64,000 nt of DNA from Phytophthora sp. 'mugwort'. Lineage: Eukaryota > Oomycota > Peronosporomycetes > Peronosporales > Peronosporaceae. Positions 43,006 through 53,967 of this stretch are shown here, piece by piece (positions within the stretch are counted from its first letter, which is position 1; the number at the start of each line of letters is the position of its first letter). The stretch covers positions 806,001-870,000 of the forward strand of contig JAUCEF010000006.1 in the NCBI GenBank assembly GCA_033558025.1. Direction: 5' to 3'. A program made the translations under genes and the position numbers. The notes beneath the pieces were generated by a model that worked only from the letters and a program-made list of their open reading frames with translations, ran no database searches and had not been told where the DNA came from.

Positions 43006-44898
43006 TCAAGTCGATGCAGCATCTTGGCCTCCATCAATGTACATACCAAAGTGAGCAACGCGGTAAGTTAGAATAATCAGCACCCAGAGCACCAACTTGG
43101 TTTGCACTACTGCTGCCTGCGTTTCGAGAACAAAAGCTAACTGATAGAGCGCTCGAATTGCACAATTCCGCCACGTGATAACTGCAAGCACAGCGAGTGA
43201 CACCAATTCCAACGCCGCGTAGATGAATACGTTCTGAACCTTGCCAACAACGTTCTCAGTGGTTACTCCGTCCATTTCGGTATGATATTGTGCACTCGGG
43301 AGGTGAGCCATAACAAGGATAAAGACTGCATAGATTATGGGGATAAATGTTTCCAGATATTCCGTGAGAACGAGGCACTCAGCAGTGAAGAGCACCTCGA
43401 GTGAATCATGGAGGATATCTCCATTCCAGCTCGTGTCAGTGCTGTCAACGGTGCATTTTGTAGAGATCGCTGGTCCCGGGTTTGTACTCGGCACCACACT
43501 GTCCGTAGGCTGGACGACTGAACGAAAAGTCAGGAATGCCGCCAACCTTGGAGGAACTGAAGTCAACGACAAAACATTCGATATGACATGGGTCACACTG
43601 CGTGAAAGCAAAATAGAGCTTCGAGATGTCTTGACGAGCAGACTGTCGATATTGCTGAGTACAGCTCTGCCTTCAGGTGACACGTCGTGGAAGATACACG
43701 AACGCACTTGAAGACTCGCGAGCGTTGGGTTACGAAACGTCTCAAGGGAATAACACTGCGAACGCGCTGTGGCGAGTAAATTGTTGTTCATTTTCCTATC
43801 TCCAAGTCGTGTTTGAATGTCTTGAGTTCGTTGATATAATTCCGTGAGGTCGGCTGCTTTTTGCAAGAAGTCAACAACCATTATCGCTATCACTGTTGTG
43901 ATAGACGATGATGTTTGCATGCACGTGGCTAAGTAAAAAGCATCAAAGAAATCGACAGTGAATATGACCTGCTCGGGAGTTGCGTCTTCCATGTGCCAAA
44001 TTGTGAAAGTGAGAATGTTTCTCATGACAAGTTTAAGGACAGGGAGCAGCATGAGCACTGGGATCTCGTAGTTCGTATGAGATACAAAATCAAATAAAGC
44101 TTGGTAAGCAGGATAAATACTGACCATAATCAATTGAACGAACAAGAACTTAGCGCATTGTCGAAGATTTTCTCGCTGAGAAAGTATGTGATTGAAACGT
44201 TGTTTCCCTACCATGAGACGGAGTGTTGCCACGTAAGTCGTGAACAAAGCAATCGCCAGGGTAAAAGTGAGGAAAGGGGTCGGAAACATCCAATAAGCTG
44301 CAACTAGCATCGCTGCTGTTGTGAGACCGACCGCCACACAAACGCCTAACAACGCCGTCTGTCTCACCGAGAGTGCCATTCCATCCAGGAAGAACCTTGT
44401 CTGAATTGACGTTGCACATCCTTCTCCGAATCCTACTATCCCCATTCGAATCCAAAATCCATAATTGACGCTCCAGCCTTCTGCAGGGTCTTGAAGTGGA
44501 ATGCTTTCTTGGCATAATACCATAGCGAGAGTGGGCAGTGGCGTACTAATGACCACACATAGCACATGAAATAATGACGTTTTTCGAGTATACTCTTCAA
44601 GTGCCAGCATCCGCTCGATCGAATATTTGCCTCCGTAGTGTGTGATCTGTACAGCAAACCAAGCTTTAGTGGCCTTCGTCGCCGCCTCTTTCAGGTGTTT
44701 GCGAAGACGTTCGTTCATCGCCGTTGGAGAAAACGTAGGCGACACGACCTCGAATGACGGATTTATCGCAAGTTTTGCGGAAAACCACCGACGTAAATAA
44801 CTTGCTGGCAATTTTGGCAAAAAGTTTGTGATCGCTGTGATTTGGTTATAACCTCCGACCTTCAGCCTGCTCCGTGTTGAACGTTTTGTTATTACCAT
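43006..44898 (-). CDS. Oomycete multi-pass membrane protein of unknown function
   Basis: Single exon, 630 aa, ATG 44898 (a later Met at MNERLRKHLKEA is a possible start). The segment VQITHYGGKYSIERMLALEE followed by YTRKTSLFHVLCVVISTPLP matches a large oomycete-only membrane family that I recognise by pattern but that has no assigned function. About ten hydrophobic helices are visible (for example LLGVCVAVGLTTAAMLVAAY, FLFVQLIMVSIYPAYQALF, YLETFIPIIYAVFILVMA, FIYAALELVSLAVLAVI). A remnant of a paralogue lies directly upstream (44930-45990). Confidence 0.7.
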   Translation of the reverse strand: MVITKRSTRSRLKVGGYNQITAITNFLPKLPASYLRRWFSAKLAINPSFEVVSPTFSPTAMNERLRKHLKEAATKATKAWFAVQITHYGGKYSIERMLALEEYTRKTSLFHVLCVVISTPLPTLAMVLCQESIPLQDPAEGWSVNYGFWIRMGIVGFGEGCATSIQTRFFLDGMALSVRQTALLGVCVAVGLTTAAMLVAAYWMFPTPFLTFTLAIALFTTYVATLRLMVGKQRFNHILSQRENLRQCAKFLFVQLIMVSIYPAYQALFDFVSHTNYEIPVLMLLPVLKLVMRNILTFTIWHMEDATPEQVIFTVDFFDAFYLATCMQTSSSITTVIAIMVVDFLQKAADLTELYQRTQDIQTRLGDRKMNNNLLATARSQCYSLETFRNPTLASLQVRSCIFHDVSPEGRAVLSNIDSLLVKTSRSSILLSRSVTHVISNVLSLTSVPPRLAAFLTFRSVVQPTDSVVPSTNPGPAISTKCTVDSTDTSWNGDILHDSLEVLFTAECLVLTEYLETFIPIIYAVFILVMAHLPSAQYHTEMDGVTTENVVGKVQNVFIYAALELVSLAVLAVITWRNCAIRALYQLAFVLETQAAVVQTKLVLWVLIILTYRVAHFGMYIDGGQDAAST

Positions 44899-44929
44899 GT
44901 AAGTGCCATTGTGTCAATTGCAACCTGCA

Positions 44930-45990
44930 CTGCCACCATCAAGACATCACTGTCATTATCAAAATCGAGTTGAATTATCTTTTTTCTGAACTGAGGTACG
45001 TTTGATGCCACAAAACGTAAGGCATAGCGCTTGGATCCCAATTGCGCGAGCACCTCGAAGGACACACAATCTTGCATCCCGTAAGTCACTGCGTTCTAAG
45101 CCATTCCAATGACTTTCTCTGCGGTGGTATCGGCCATCGCAGTATGGCACTTCGCGCTGAGTTCGTGAACATTAACGAGGTGTTGTAAGATACTCGGTAA
45201 GAACAAGGAACTCGGTCGTGAATAGGATTTCGAGTGATTCGTGGGGATGCGTAGATTATCAGGGGACACAGTAGGTTTCGGAAGCACTCATCTGGATTCA
45301 ATTTATACTTCTCGGCGTACGCGTTGAATTCCTTCTTTCCATTGTAAAATCAAAGCAGACATTGATATTAGCGATATTTTTCGTGAATTGGCGAGCATTC
45401 TTGTGTGAAGGTTTTTGAATCATCTGTCATGCGATCCAAAAGAACAACGCTATACCTCTCAAGGATCATCTTTGATTCAGGTGATACCGTAAGAAAGATA
45501 GCATGAGTGAACAGCTTCAACTAAATTTGGTAGAAATGTTTAAACCGTTCGTGCATTGACGTATCTGTTCCCGTCAGCAATAGGTACGATTTTGGAGAAG
45601 AGGGTTCAAAAAATGACACGTGGGTAGAATGTATTCTGTAGTGCGAATATATGCAGTCGGAATGAGTAATTTGCAATGCGAACAAGGCATCGGAAAGTTT
45701 CGTTCTCCATGTCGTAAGGCGTCCAAGGACGCTTTGCTCTCTTGCCGGTAGCGTGATACGGGGTTCAGGCTCCAGTAGTTGAATAAAAAAAGCAACATCT
45801 GAAGATGTTGCTTTAGAATCAGGTTGAGGGGAATTTGTGTCTATTTCAACGATCGATACTACGATACGTGATGAGTATATATTTATTGTTTCCTCCTCAT
45901 TCGAACGCGGGTCTACTGTAGCACTCCGCCACCAGCTTTGCAAACAGTCAGGCAGGTTAGTGTTGGTCGGATGGTTACAGCTCCAAAACA
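44930..45990 (-). pseudogene. Decayed paralogue of the 630-aa membrane protein
   Basis: On the minus strand, LTTWRTKLSDALFALQITHS (near 45720-45660) aligns with KHLKEAATKATKAWFAVQIT of the intact gene. Further on, a shifted frame gives ESLEILFTTEFLVLTEYL (near 45235-45180), matching DSLEVLFTAECLVLTEYLE, and then VTYGMQDCVSFEVLAQLG and YALRFVA pieces (45090-44990) match its C-terminus. The roughly 350 central residues are missing, so an internal deletion plus frameshifts destroyed it. Confidence 0.65.
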
Positions 45991-46248
45991 AGTGTGCCGA
46001 CTTTGTAATCAGGCTGTCAGGTGAGTGAAGGTTAAGAACGACATGGTGAAACGAGATTGTGTTGCAAATCGATCTGTATTAGTATATTTTCGTTTACCGG
46101 ATAAATTAGCGGGGGAGGCAAAACAAAGTGCTGAGGTATGCACTAAACTAGGCAGACCTGAGACTGGATAATGTACGGTCGATGGTATTGTACCAATAGT
46201 TTTCCATCAGCGAGTTCTGAGGTAGAACACAACTCGGATGCTCGCTTT

Positions 46249-47403
46249 TTAGACCAATATCCGGCTCTGCTGGATCTCGGCAAACATGGGAATTGTAAAT
46301 GGGGAACAGGCACTGCCGGTTTCACGGCACTCGAGCTCGGAGAGCAACAGCTCGACTGAGTTTCGCTCGAAAGCCGACGAAAAAAGCTCAATGTTGTCGC
46401 CATCCGACGATTCCTTCGCATACTGCAGCAGGATGAACGCTGCAAACCGCGCGAGAACTTCAGAATCTGCTAGCATCGACTTAATAGCTTGAACGAAGCC
46501 GGAGCGGTCTGCTTTGAGGAAGAGACGACGGTTACCGTGATGCCGGCAGTGGTTCTTTACCATCTTGGCCACCTCGTAAAGCGTGTCTGCATCCAGCTCC
46601 GCGTTCATCTCCTTGATAAGTTGCGCGGCTTCGGTATCGCGAATGGCATAGCGACGACCTTTCAGTTCCTGCTTAGCATCCAGCCACGGCTCGAGTGTTG
46701 ACTCAGCGAAAAACAGCGGCTCGGCATCGACCTCGCCACAGCGAGCGCGAATACACTCAACCAACTGGTGGAAGACCATCTCGTCTCCAAATTCGCGACG
46801 AAACGTCAATTCGTACTTGTTTTCGTTGCCCTGCTCCTTCGAGAGCGAAATAGAGAATGCGATCTCCTCGGCGACACAGAGCCACGACACTCGTAGCGTC
46901 CAGCGGTTCTCGACGCGCACCGAGCACTCAAAAGGTTTCAGAGCGTCCTGGAGTGTCGCCATGATCTGCTCGGGGTCCGCAAAGGATGAAAAGCACGGGA
47001 ACGGCGAGCCAAAAAACGAGTCCCATCCTTCCTTGACCGGAATCTCCACGGCCGCCGATGGCGACAGCGGGGACACTGCGACCTGCTTCGGTTTGGCGGA
47101 CGGGATCATCTCGAACTCCATCGCCGGCTGTTGTTTGCCAGGATAGAAGCTAAAACTGTCCAGCTCTTCCAGCCGACCCATGGATGCGGTGGTGAACTGG
47201 AATGGGACGTCGCGGTACTGCGTCATAGGGGACGTTACCTCGCCAGCGACATATACCGTCGTGCTGTCCGGAGCAGGCGCGAACTGGAGCTGCAATTCGT
47301 CGTCGAAATCGCTCTGAACCTGGAAGAAGGGGATAGTAGTAGGGTTGCTGCTGCCAGCGCCATCCACGGAGCTGCTTGTAGAGGACACGGTGGGACTGTT
47401 CAT
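46249..47403 (-). CDS. Unrecognised 384-aa protein with a KA1-like segment
   Basis: Single exon from ATG 47403. Residues 1-130 are Ser/Thr/Pro-rich and probably disordered. Residues about 133-205 (FFGSPFPCFSSFADPEQI, then VRVENRWTLRVSWLC and YELTFRREFGDEMVFHQLVE) alternate strand and helix like a kinase-associated KA1 fold; this is an inference. Residues 245-355 are helical (TLYEVAKMVKNHCRHHGNRR, VLARFAAFILLQYAKE), like armadillo repeats. No signal peptide or membrane helix. Codon use is host-like and the reading frame is long and clean, so it is likely a real gene. Confidence 0.6.
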   Translation of the reverse strand: MNSPTVSSTSSSVDGAGSSNPTTIPFFQVQSDFDDELQLQFAPAPDSTTVYVAGEVTSPMTQYRDVPFQFTTASMGRLEELDSFSFYPGKQQPAMEFEMIPSAKPKQVAVSPLSPSAAVEIPVKEGWDSFFGSPFPCFSSFADPEQIMATLQDALKPFECSVRVENRWTLRVSWLCVAEEIAFSISLSKEQGNENKYELTFRREFGDEMVFHQLVECIRARCGEVDAEPLFFAESTLEPWLDAKQELKGRRYAIRDTEAAQLIKEMNAELDADTLYEVAKMVKNHCRHHGNRRLFLKADRSGFVQAIKSMLADSEVLARFAAFILLQYAKESSDGDNIELFSSAFERNSVELLLSELECRETGSACSPFTIPMFAEIQQSRILV

Positions 47404-47977
47404 TGTGTGTTAAAGTATTGAAGTGCGACTGCCTTGCGCTGGAGTCGGGCAAATTGGTAATGAGGCAAACTTGACTTTTCTACACAAGAGAAAATTCGCA
47501 ATGAACTGCGCTTCCATTGGACGAAAATCCACCTGCATGAGTGATGGTCATGTTGACGCTGGCCATACTGAGATCAAGTGCGACATCGTCGACCAGACGA
47601 ACGTTCCGACCGATCGCAAGCTGGGCTGGGACGCAGCAACTTATTCCGACGGGGGACAACGCTGTGCTGCTAATTCGAAAGAGGCACGCTCAAGACGCAC
47701 GCGTAGCGCTCACCTGACGTCAAGGAAGCAGAGACGTTGACGGCACCTGCTGTGATCTTTTTCACCAATGACGATGGATGTGTATTGCACACGAATTCCA
47801 CCAAAATCCATTAGATTTTGCCACATGCGGAGACAAGAATTTGAAGTTTCATCAGAATACAGGCTTACGTCATGCACGAATAATTTCTGCTGCTGTCTCA
47901 TAAGTTGCTCACCGCCAGCTCGTGTAGATATCGGCCCCAAGTAAACAGCAACTTGGACCTATAGTTGAGAGCGTCTT
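47404..47977. other. Intergenic, PP2C 3' end to 384-aa gene promoter
   Basis: Short open frames on both strands overlap and lack homology; none is accepted. Confidence 0.4.
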
Positions 47978-49378
47978 TCAGCGCAGCCACACCACAACCA
48001 CAGAAACGTTGTCGGACGTGCCACGAAAAAGCGCCTCCTGCACCAGGTAGTTGGCTATCTGCACCTTTCGTCGCCTACGTGCCGCCTTGATCATCGACCT
48101 GTCGCTTGTGTACTGCTGCGACCACTCAAAAATGGGCACGCGGGTGTCGCTATGACCGCCGCTGCTCCAGGCCTCGCGCCCGCCCAGTTCGCCACTCATG
48201 ACATCTAGCACGAACTCGACCACCTCGCTACTGGTGAACACGTCCCAAAGCCCGTCCGACGCGATCACAATGAAATCATCCTTGTCGTACTCAATGTCGT
48301 ACTGGCGGATCTCTGCCTCTCCGATCACAAATGGCCGCGCGTCGCGGTCACCAATAGCTCGAGCTACAGCCAAGTTACCGTTCACCCGGTATGCTCCGTA
48401 CGGTTCAATGGGCTCACCCTGTGCATCTACATAACCAAACCACTGCACCCGACCACCAAGTGACTCGATCCTAGCACGCTCCTGGGGATCGTTAGGCTTG
48501 TGATCCCGTGTGAGCTCAACCACGTCTCCACCTCGGCACAATACTGCGCGACTGTCTCCCACGTTCAGCGAGTACAGCACGTCATCAAACAGCAACACCC
48601 CCACCGCCGTCGAGCCTTGGAACTTCCACTCGTTCTTGGCAATCACATCCTGGTCCAGCTTGTGCACCGCGTCGCGCAATATCGTCGCAACCTTCAGGCG
48701 TCGATTCGACTTCGCCGTCACGCTGTTCTCGTCCTTGTTGTCCGATAAAATCTGCTGATCGAGTTGTGCCAGCTCCGGTGCGATCATCGAAAAGAGCTGG
48801 TTGCGGAGATAGTGCGAGACGGCGGAGCCTCCATGTCCGTCGTACACTGCAGCGAACCGCTTGCAGGAAGAAACATACGACGTGTCTTCCATGTATGCGC
48901 GGTCGCCCCGAACAGCCGCTGTGCTTACCACCATGTTGCCGCCTCCCACGCTGGTCTTCCTCTTGCGCAGCGTCCGTTTCTTGCTCATGTTCTTCGTCGT
49001 AGCCGCCTTAACGTCCTCCTTGCGCTCCTGGATGTGCTTTGCGATCTGCTTGGGGTCCTCCTTCGCCTTCTCCGCCGGCTCCTTTGCGTCTGCAGCCGCC
49101 TCCGTCGCCACAAACGCCATACCCACCGCCGCCAGCGCCAGTCCAGCCCACACCCGGCTGCCACCCTCACTGCGATCGATCTCTGAACCTGGAAAATCGG
49201 TATTCTGATTCTGACCAGTCGGTGTTGACGAGGGCGGAGTCGAGAAGGCCGCTCGCTGCGCGCCGGCGGGCTGCATCCACGACCGCGAGGCCACGAACGC
49301 CGCGGGGGGCGAGCGCGACGGTCGGGGCTGCCGTGCGGCGGCCAGAGCACGGCCTCGCGCTCGCAACACGGTCTGCAT
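47978..49378 (-). CDS. PP2C-type Ser/Thr phosphatase, mitochondrial
   Basis: Single exon, 466 aa, ATG 49378. It removes phosphate from Ser/Thr using two metal ions. Motifs in order: RGDRAYMEDTS, AVYDGHGGSAV (metal Asp), GSTAVGVLLFDD, LNVGDSRAVLCR, ELTRDHKPND, VARAIGDRDARPFV, IVIASDGLWDVFTS and GTSDNVSVVVVWL. Residues 1-60 form an Arg/Ala/Ser presequence (MQTVLRARGRALAAARQPR), then a hydrophobic helix (VWAGLALAAVGMAFVATEAA), so it is probably anchored in or facing the inner membrane. An RKR-rich linker precedes the catalytic domain. Confidence 0.88.
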   Translation of the reverse strand: MQTVLRARGRALAAARQPRPSRSPPAAFVASRSWMQPAGAQRAAFSTPPSSTPTGQNQNTDFPGSEIDRSEGGSRVWAGLALAAVGMAFVATEAAADAKEPAEKAKEDPKQIAKHIQERKEDVKAATTKNMSKKRTLRKRKTSVGGGNMVVSTAAVRGDRAYMEDTSYVSSCKRFAAVYDGHGGSAVSHYLRNQLFSMIAPELAQLDQQILSDNKDENSVTAKSNRRLKVATILRDAVHKLDQDVIAKNEWKFQGSTAVGVLLFDDVLYSLNVGDSRAVLCRGGDVVELTRDHKPNDPQERARIESLGGRVQWFGYVDAQGEPIEPYGAYRVNGNLAVARAIGDRDARPFVIGEAEIRQYDIEYDKDDFIVIASDGLWDVFTSSEVVEFVLDVMSGELGGREAWSSGGHSDTRVPIFEWSQQYTSDRSMIKAARRRRKVQIANYLVQEALFRGTSDNVSVVVVWLR

Positions 49379-49697
49379 GGGCCACCACCGGGAAGGAGGA
49401 CTCCGAGTCTCCCGATGTTAAACGGCGCTTAGAGAATTTGGCGAGTGAGGGTGGGGCAAAAGGGAAGCGAACTTCAACCTTGTCCCAGTACTCTTTAACT
49501 TCATCCTGGAAAAATGATAAACCTTTGAAGATGCATGGTTTTGACCAATCATAGCTTGAAAAGTAATTTTGACGAGTATCTGCAAACGCGACTGCTGTGC
49601 TAGGTCAAATTTGATCCTACGGCGATGCATTATACTTGTGGCGTCCATTTCTCTAAAGAAGAAAACGCTTAGTTCCTATCTCCCACTTTCTGTGTCA
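49379..49697. other. Promoter region of the PP2C gene
   Basis: A CCAATCA box lies near 49545. No gene. Confidence 0.4.
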
Positions 49698-51434
49698 CTA
49701 GCTCTCCTTGGACTCCATGGGTTTCCAACGGCTGGGCAATCGTTCTCGTGCCGGGCGGCCCTTGCACCATACGAACGCGATGATGGCCAACACGTAGGCC
49801 AGCAAAAACAGCGCTACGATGTACTGTACGCGCATGGACCGAAAGCCGAGATCATTCGCCATCGCGTCGTCGATCAGCAGTTGTCGGGCCTCAACAGAGA
49901 ACTGGATCGCCAGATCCTCGATTGACGCGTAGATAGTCGAGTCGATTGGCGTGACCTGTGTCGCTGGTCGACCGTCAGGCAATGAGTCCGTGCCAATGTA
50001 ATAGCAGCACTCCTTGTGCGCATACACGGCTTGAAAGATGCGGTAGTCACGTGGGTTACCCTCTAGAGAGTACTCCTGGATATGACTCATAATGCGCGGC
50101 TGGTCCGGTTTGCCGTCCAGCTTAATGGAGTTCCGGTGGAAGAAGACGAGGTTGCCCTGCACGTCGTGCTGAATCATGGCGAGACCGCAGAACACGCCTT
50201 TCTCCTTCTGCAGGTCCAGTCCTCCCACTGCAGGTGGGTACTTAATAAAGTGGAATGGCTGACTAGCATTCAGCCATGCCAGTCGGAAGAGGTCCTTGTC
50301 TCCCCAAATGAGATGCAATTGCTCCAGTAACCGAGGCTGGTGTGTCGAATAATACATGAGTTTGTCTAGCGCGCGCTTGCTACGCAGTCGATCGATCAGC
50401 ACTTGGCCACTCTCCTGCTCGAACATGTCCACGTAATTTACGCCCGTGAGTTGCCATAGCAAACTTGTGTTTGATAGCTGGAAAAGAGAATTGGACGGTT
50501 GCCAGTAGTCAGGCCAGAAGATAGCGCCCGTGCGTAGGAATTCCGGTTCCTCGAACAGATACGTTGGGTCTTTTGCAGGCAAATTATCGGCGTCCAGCAG
50601 CAGCACGTTGTCAAAGTTGCTGTAGTACACCGCGTACGGTTTCACGTGGAATCCCATTGCCCGACGGTCGAAGATTGGTCGCATTCGCACGTTGTAGTCG
50701 GACAACAATTTGTGAATGATTGGATTGTCAATCGACATTTCATCTGGCCGATACCACAGCTCTACAGGCAGCTCGCAGCCTTCCACACGCAGCATCCGAA
50801 TTGTAGCATACGCTGACGGCAGCACACGGTCATAAATGATCATCAACACACCATTCGTAGGTTGTCGCTTGCTAGTCGCCGCATACGGCAACGCCAACGA
50901 CGCCGCCACGGGCTTATGTTCATACTTGGCCGAGTGGTACCCGAACTCGGAGAAATCACGGGCCATATCGCACGTGTAATACCCCGTCGGCAGCGAATCG
51001 CAGCCGCTTACCATAAGTTTGTACAGATCTCCCGACGTGCGGTTCCGCACGATGCAGTAACCCGCCATTTGCGTCCCGATCTCCTCCAAGCATCCGAGAA
51101 AATCCTTCTCCGGCTCCGGCGTCTCTTCTTCTTCGTCCTCAGGCTTCTCCTCCTTGCACGACTGGATGCGCTTCCAGCCCACGCACTCGAAGCTGGCGTT
51201 GGTCCATGGCGCCAGCACGGGCGTTGGCGCCATGTGGAAACCGTCGTCCTTGGTCTCAGTGATCATTTGGTTAATGAACACGTCGCGCGGCTTCCCCACC
51301 GCTGGGTCTTTCTGCGTGGAGCGCAGGCCCATATAGAAACTGACGAACACAAGCAGGAACCATTTCTTGTGCTTGACACGCTGCAGCAGCGCCGACAGCG
51401 AGTAGAGCATTACCACGAGGCGTTGCAGCAGCAT
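49698..51434 (-). CDS. GT71-like mannosyltransferase, type II membrane protein (paralogue 2)
   Basis: Single exon, 578 aa from the first ATG at 51434; the open frame extends upstream only via a GTG at 51527. An N-terminal anchor is near residues 8-40 ([17 protein letters not shown]). The lumenal domain repeats the signatures of the gene at 39457-41373: [18 protein letters not shown] (DxD), [20 protein letters not shown] and [15 protein letters not shown], plus a shared upstream cysteine-containing region ([27 protein letters not shown]). A C-terminal helix ([20 protein letters not shown]) gives the same two-pass layout. Both are on the minus strand 8 kb apart with unrelated genes between, so the duplication is not recent. 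Confidence 0.78.
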   Translation of the reverse strand: MLLQRLVVMLYSLSALLQRVKHKKWFLLVFVSFYMGLRSTQKDPAVGKPRDVFINQMITETKDDGFHMAPTPVLAPWTNASFECVGWKRIQSCKEEKPEDEEEETPEPEKDFLGCLEEIGTQMAGYCIVRNRTSGDLYKLMVSGCDSLPTGYYTCDMARDFSEFGYHSAKYEHKPVAASLALPYAATSKRQPTNGVLMIIYDRVLPSAYATIRMLRVEGCELPVELWYRPDEMSIDNPIIHKLLSDYNVRMRPIFDRRAMGFHVKPYAVYYSNFDNVLLLDADNLPAKDPTYLFEEPEFLRTGAIFWPDYWQPSNSLFQLSNTSLLWQLTGVNYVDMFEQESGQVLIDRLRSKRALDKLMYYSTHQPRLLEQLHLIWGDKDLFRLAWLNASQPFHFIKYPPAVGGLDLQKEKGVFCGLAMIQHDVQGNLVFFHRNSIKLDGKPDQPRIMSHIQEYSLEGNPRDYRIFQAVYAHKECCYYIGTDSLPDGRPATQVTPIDSTIYASIEDLAIQFSVEARQLLIDDAMANDLGFRSMRVQYIVALFLLAYVLAIIAFVWCKGRPARERLPSRWKPMESKES

Positions 51435-51779
51435 CACGATCCGAAAAATCGCTGAGACGGACAGCAGATAGCAACAACAGGATGAGCTACACTTTTGTTC
51501 AGCAGCAGCGGCGATGGCGACAGGCACACAGACCGGGACTGAACGTTGGGCGTTTCACCGTCACTTAATGGTGCCGTGTACCAGAGTTTTGGTACTTTTG
51601 ACCACTACTAATACAACCTGACGACGCATCCGTCCGACACAGTAGTATAAAATGTAGCCATCTCTTCGATGAGCTGTACAGATACTTTACTCGAGAACGA
51701 ATACGACAGAACCGCAGCTATCTACTACATGACTATGTCTTCTATCTCGCGCGATCAAATTAATTAAGATCAGCGCTCG
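51435..51779. other. Intergenic, GT71-like promoter to FYVE-C2 gene
   Basis: No gene seen. Confidence 0.4.
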
Positions 51780-53792
51780 TCACTGCCGCTTACGGAGCAC
51801 GGGCCCACCGGAAACGACGAACCTTTCGGAGATCGCCGAGGCAGCCGCACCGAAAGCCTCTTCTTTCTTGGATACACGTGCGTGGGCACGCGCGCTGGCG
51901 TTGGAGACTGTGCGGCGCATGCCGCGCGACTGATCATTAAGACTAAGGCCGCCGACCAGACCGACACCAGGCAACCGAGCGTTCAAATCCGCCTGCGCCA
52001 TCGAGCTCCGAAGACGGTGTTGATGCACCAGAGAGCGGATGGACTGGCGGATCGCGTAGATGAAGTGCATGAACCACATGAACGGCACAGTCCACTGGAT
52101 GAAGAGGTAGACTACGAACGCCAGCAGCAGGTACTTGTTTGGGATCACGATGTGCAGCACACAGCTCACGATGAGGTAGAGCAGAATGCGTGCGGTGTAA
52201 AACGTGTCTTCCCATGAGAACATGAGCTCGAGGTTGTTGATGATGCTCGACCACCAAGCCATGTTGTTCTGCAGAGACTGCAATGTTCGCTTCGTCTCAT
52301 GGTCGATAGTAACGTGGGTCATCTTATTCATCAGGTGGTTGAAGCCTGACGGCAGATTGTACTGTCGGAACGAACCGTTGCTCATATCGTTGTCCAGGTT
52401 CACGCTCGCGCTACCCGGGTGGTCCTTCGCGTCATTCGCTGCTGTAAATGAGTGGAAGTTTAGCTCGAAGTAGTTGCGCAGCACGAAAGCAATCAGAGCC
52501 AGATGGATTACCACCGGCAGCCACTGCAGCGAGAGACAGAGCCACACGCACAGCGCGAAGCACATGAACGAGTGCGTCGGATGCTCCCAGTTGAGAGTTG
52601 GCAAAATTTGCCATGTCACTTCCAAATACGGCCAGAGGTTGTCCAGTAGCACCCAGAAATTGCTGTATAGCTGGGCTGCCTGAAACTCGGGCCACTCATA
52701 GACGCAATCCTGCTCGGCCGAGAAGTAGCTACAAAATTCGGCCATTCGTGAAAACTTGTAGTGTAGTAGAACGTGGATGCGTCCCGCTCGCGCGTCGTTG
52801 TTGAGTCCAGCACGATGAAGCTTCTCCGGAAGCAGCAGATCCAGCCACTTGTTATGTCTCCGCTGGTCCATAATTTGAGAAAGTGGGATCGTAGCCTCGC
52901 CCAGTTTCGTCGGCTGACTCAGTTGGCCATAGTTATACACTTCAAGCACTAGCTCAGCACCAGGAGCGCACACATTGAACACAAATGTTTCATGCCAGCG
53001 CGGGTTGAGCGTGCGCGACTTCTTCTTCGTGCATTTGATGTTCTTCAGGTCGTTGCCCCACTCCTGTCCGTGTGACCACTTGCCTGTAAGCATCACGCGC
53101 ACGAACGGGTCGCTGGTGATCGAATCCGTGGACGGTAGGCCGATGGCCTCGACCACCTTGACATACAGCTGTCCGATATGCACACGCCCCTCAATCACGG
53201 GATCAGGTTTGCTTTGAATCTAATCCGTAATTGCATCGATAATTGCATCAGTCCATGGTAATCACCGTGACAACCAAAATCATACTTCCTCTGCGTACCT
53301 CTGTCGAAGAGTGGCCCGACCACTCTAGCGACGCAAAGTGCTCGTCCACCGCAGCATAGCATGTGTTGCACACCCGCATAGGCTAGTAAAATGAACACGA
53401 AACGTCAGCAATAGGTAAGGATACCCCCCCCCCCCCCCTTGCACTCCATTGCGCAGCGTACGAAGGGGTCCGTAGACGAGATACGGCGCTTGTGCGGCGA
53501 GCAGTTATGACACACGACGTTGCCGCATCGTCGGCAGTGGTGCTGCAATTCACACAATGACATACCCAATGTAAATACTCGATGTACAGTAAATAATTGC
53601 TAGCTATAGGCCCTGTACCTTGCGCGTGAGCACTGTGAAGGGCGTATTACAGTGCATGCAATTGCTTGTCTCGTCGTCGAATACCCATTGCAGCGCACGC
53701 TCGCTGCCACCTCCCGCTGTACTCACGAGCGCCGTGCTGCGGCCATGGTTGCGCATGGCCGCCGACGGGAGGCTACCGAACAGCGTAGCCAT
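51780..53792 (-). CDS. FYVE + C2 + MCTP-like membrane protein
   Basis: Four exons: 53792-53619, 53542-53425, 53382-53299, 53219-51780; about 604 aa. Exons 1-3 encode a FYVE finger: WVFDDETSNCMHCNTPFTVL, RKHHCRRCGNVVCHNCSP and VCNTCYAAVDEH, with all eight Cys/His ligands and the basic RKHHCR patch that binds PI3P. Exon 4 encodes a C2 domain (VKVVEAIGLPSTDSITSDPF, Asp loops DSITSDP) and a C-terminal region with membrane helices as in plant MCTP proteins (FMCFALCVWLCLSLQWLPVV, YLLLAFVVYLFIQWTVPF). No ATG exists near the C2 start, so the upstream exons are needed. Exon 2 ends in a G15 run that leaves phase off by one base; 12 or 15 coding G would fix it. It likely tethers endosomes to ER or plasma membrane. 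Confidence 0.72.
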
Positions 53793-53967
53793 TGTGGAGA
53801 GGTGAGTTACCGTGGAAGAAAGTGATGTTTATCACCGTCTTTAGTCGCATTGATCAAAACGCACTAAACTATTTTGTCCAATCACATCTTGTCAGATGAA
53901 CACACTCCTCGACGGAACACGTCACTTACCAAGTTAACGTACTGGAACACAGAGCGACACCACCGAC
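53793..53967. promoter_or_regulatory. 175-bp bidirectional promoter
   Basis: Separates the FYVE-C2 gene from the divergent SLC33A1-like gene. CCAATCAC at 53878-53885 is a candidate CCAAT box. Confidence 0.45.
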
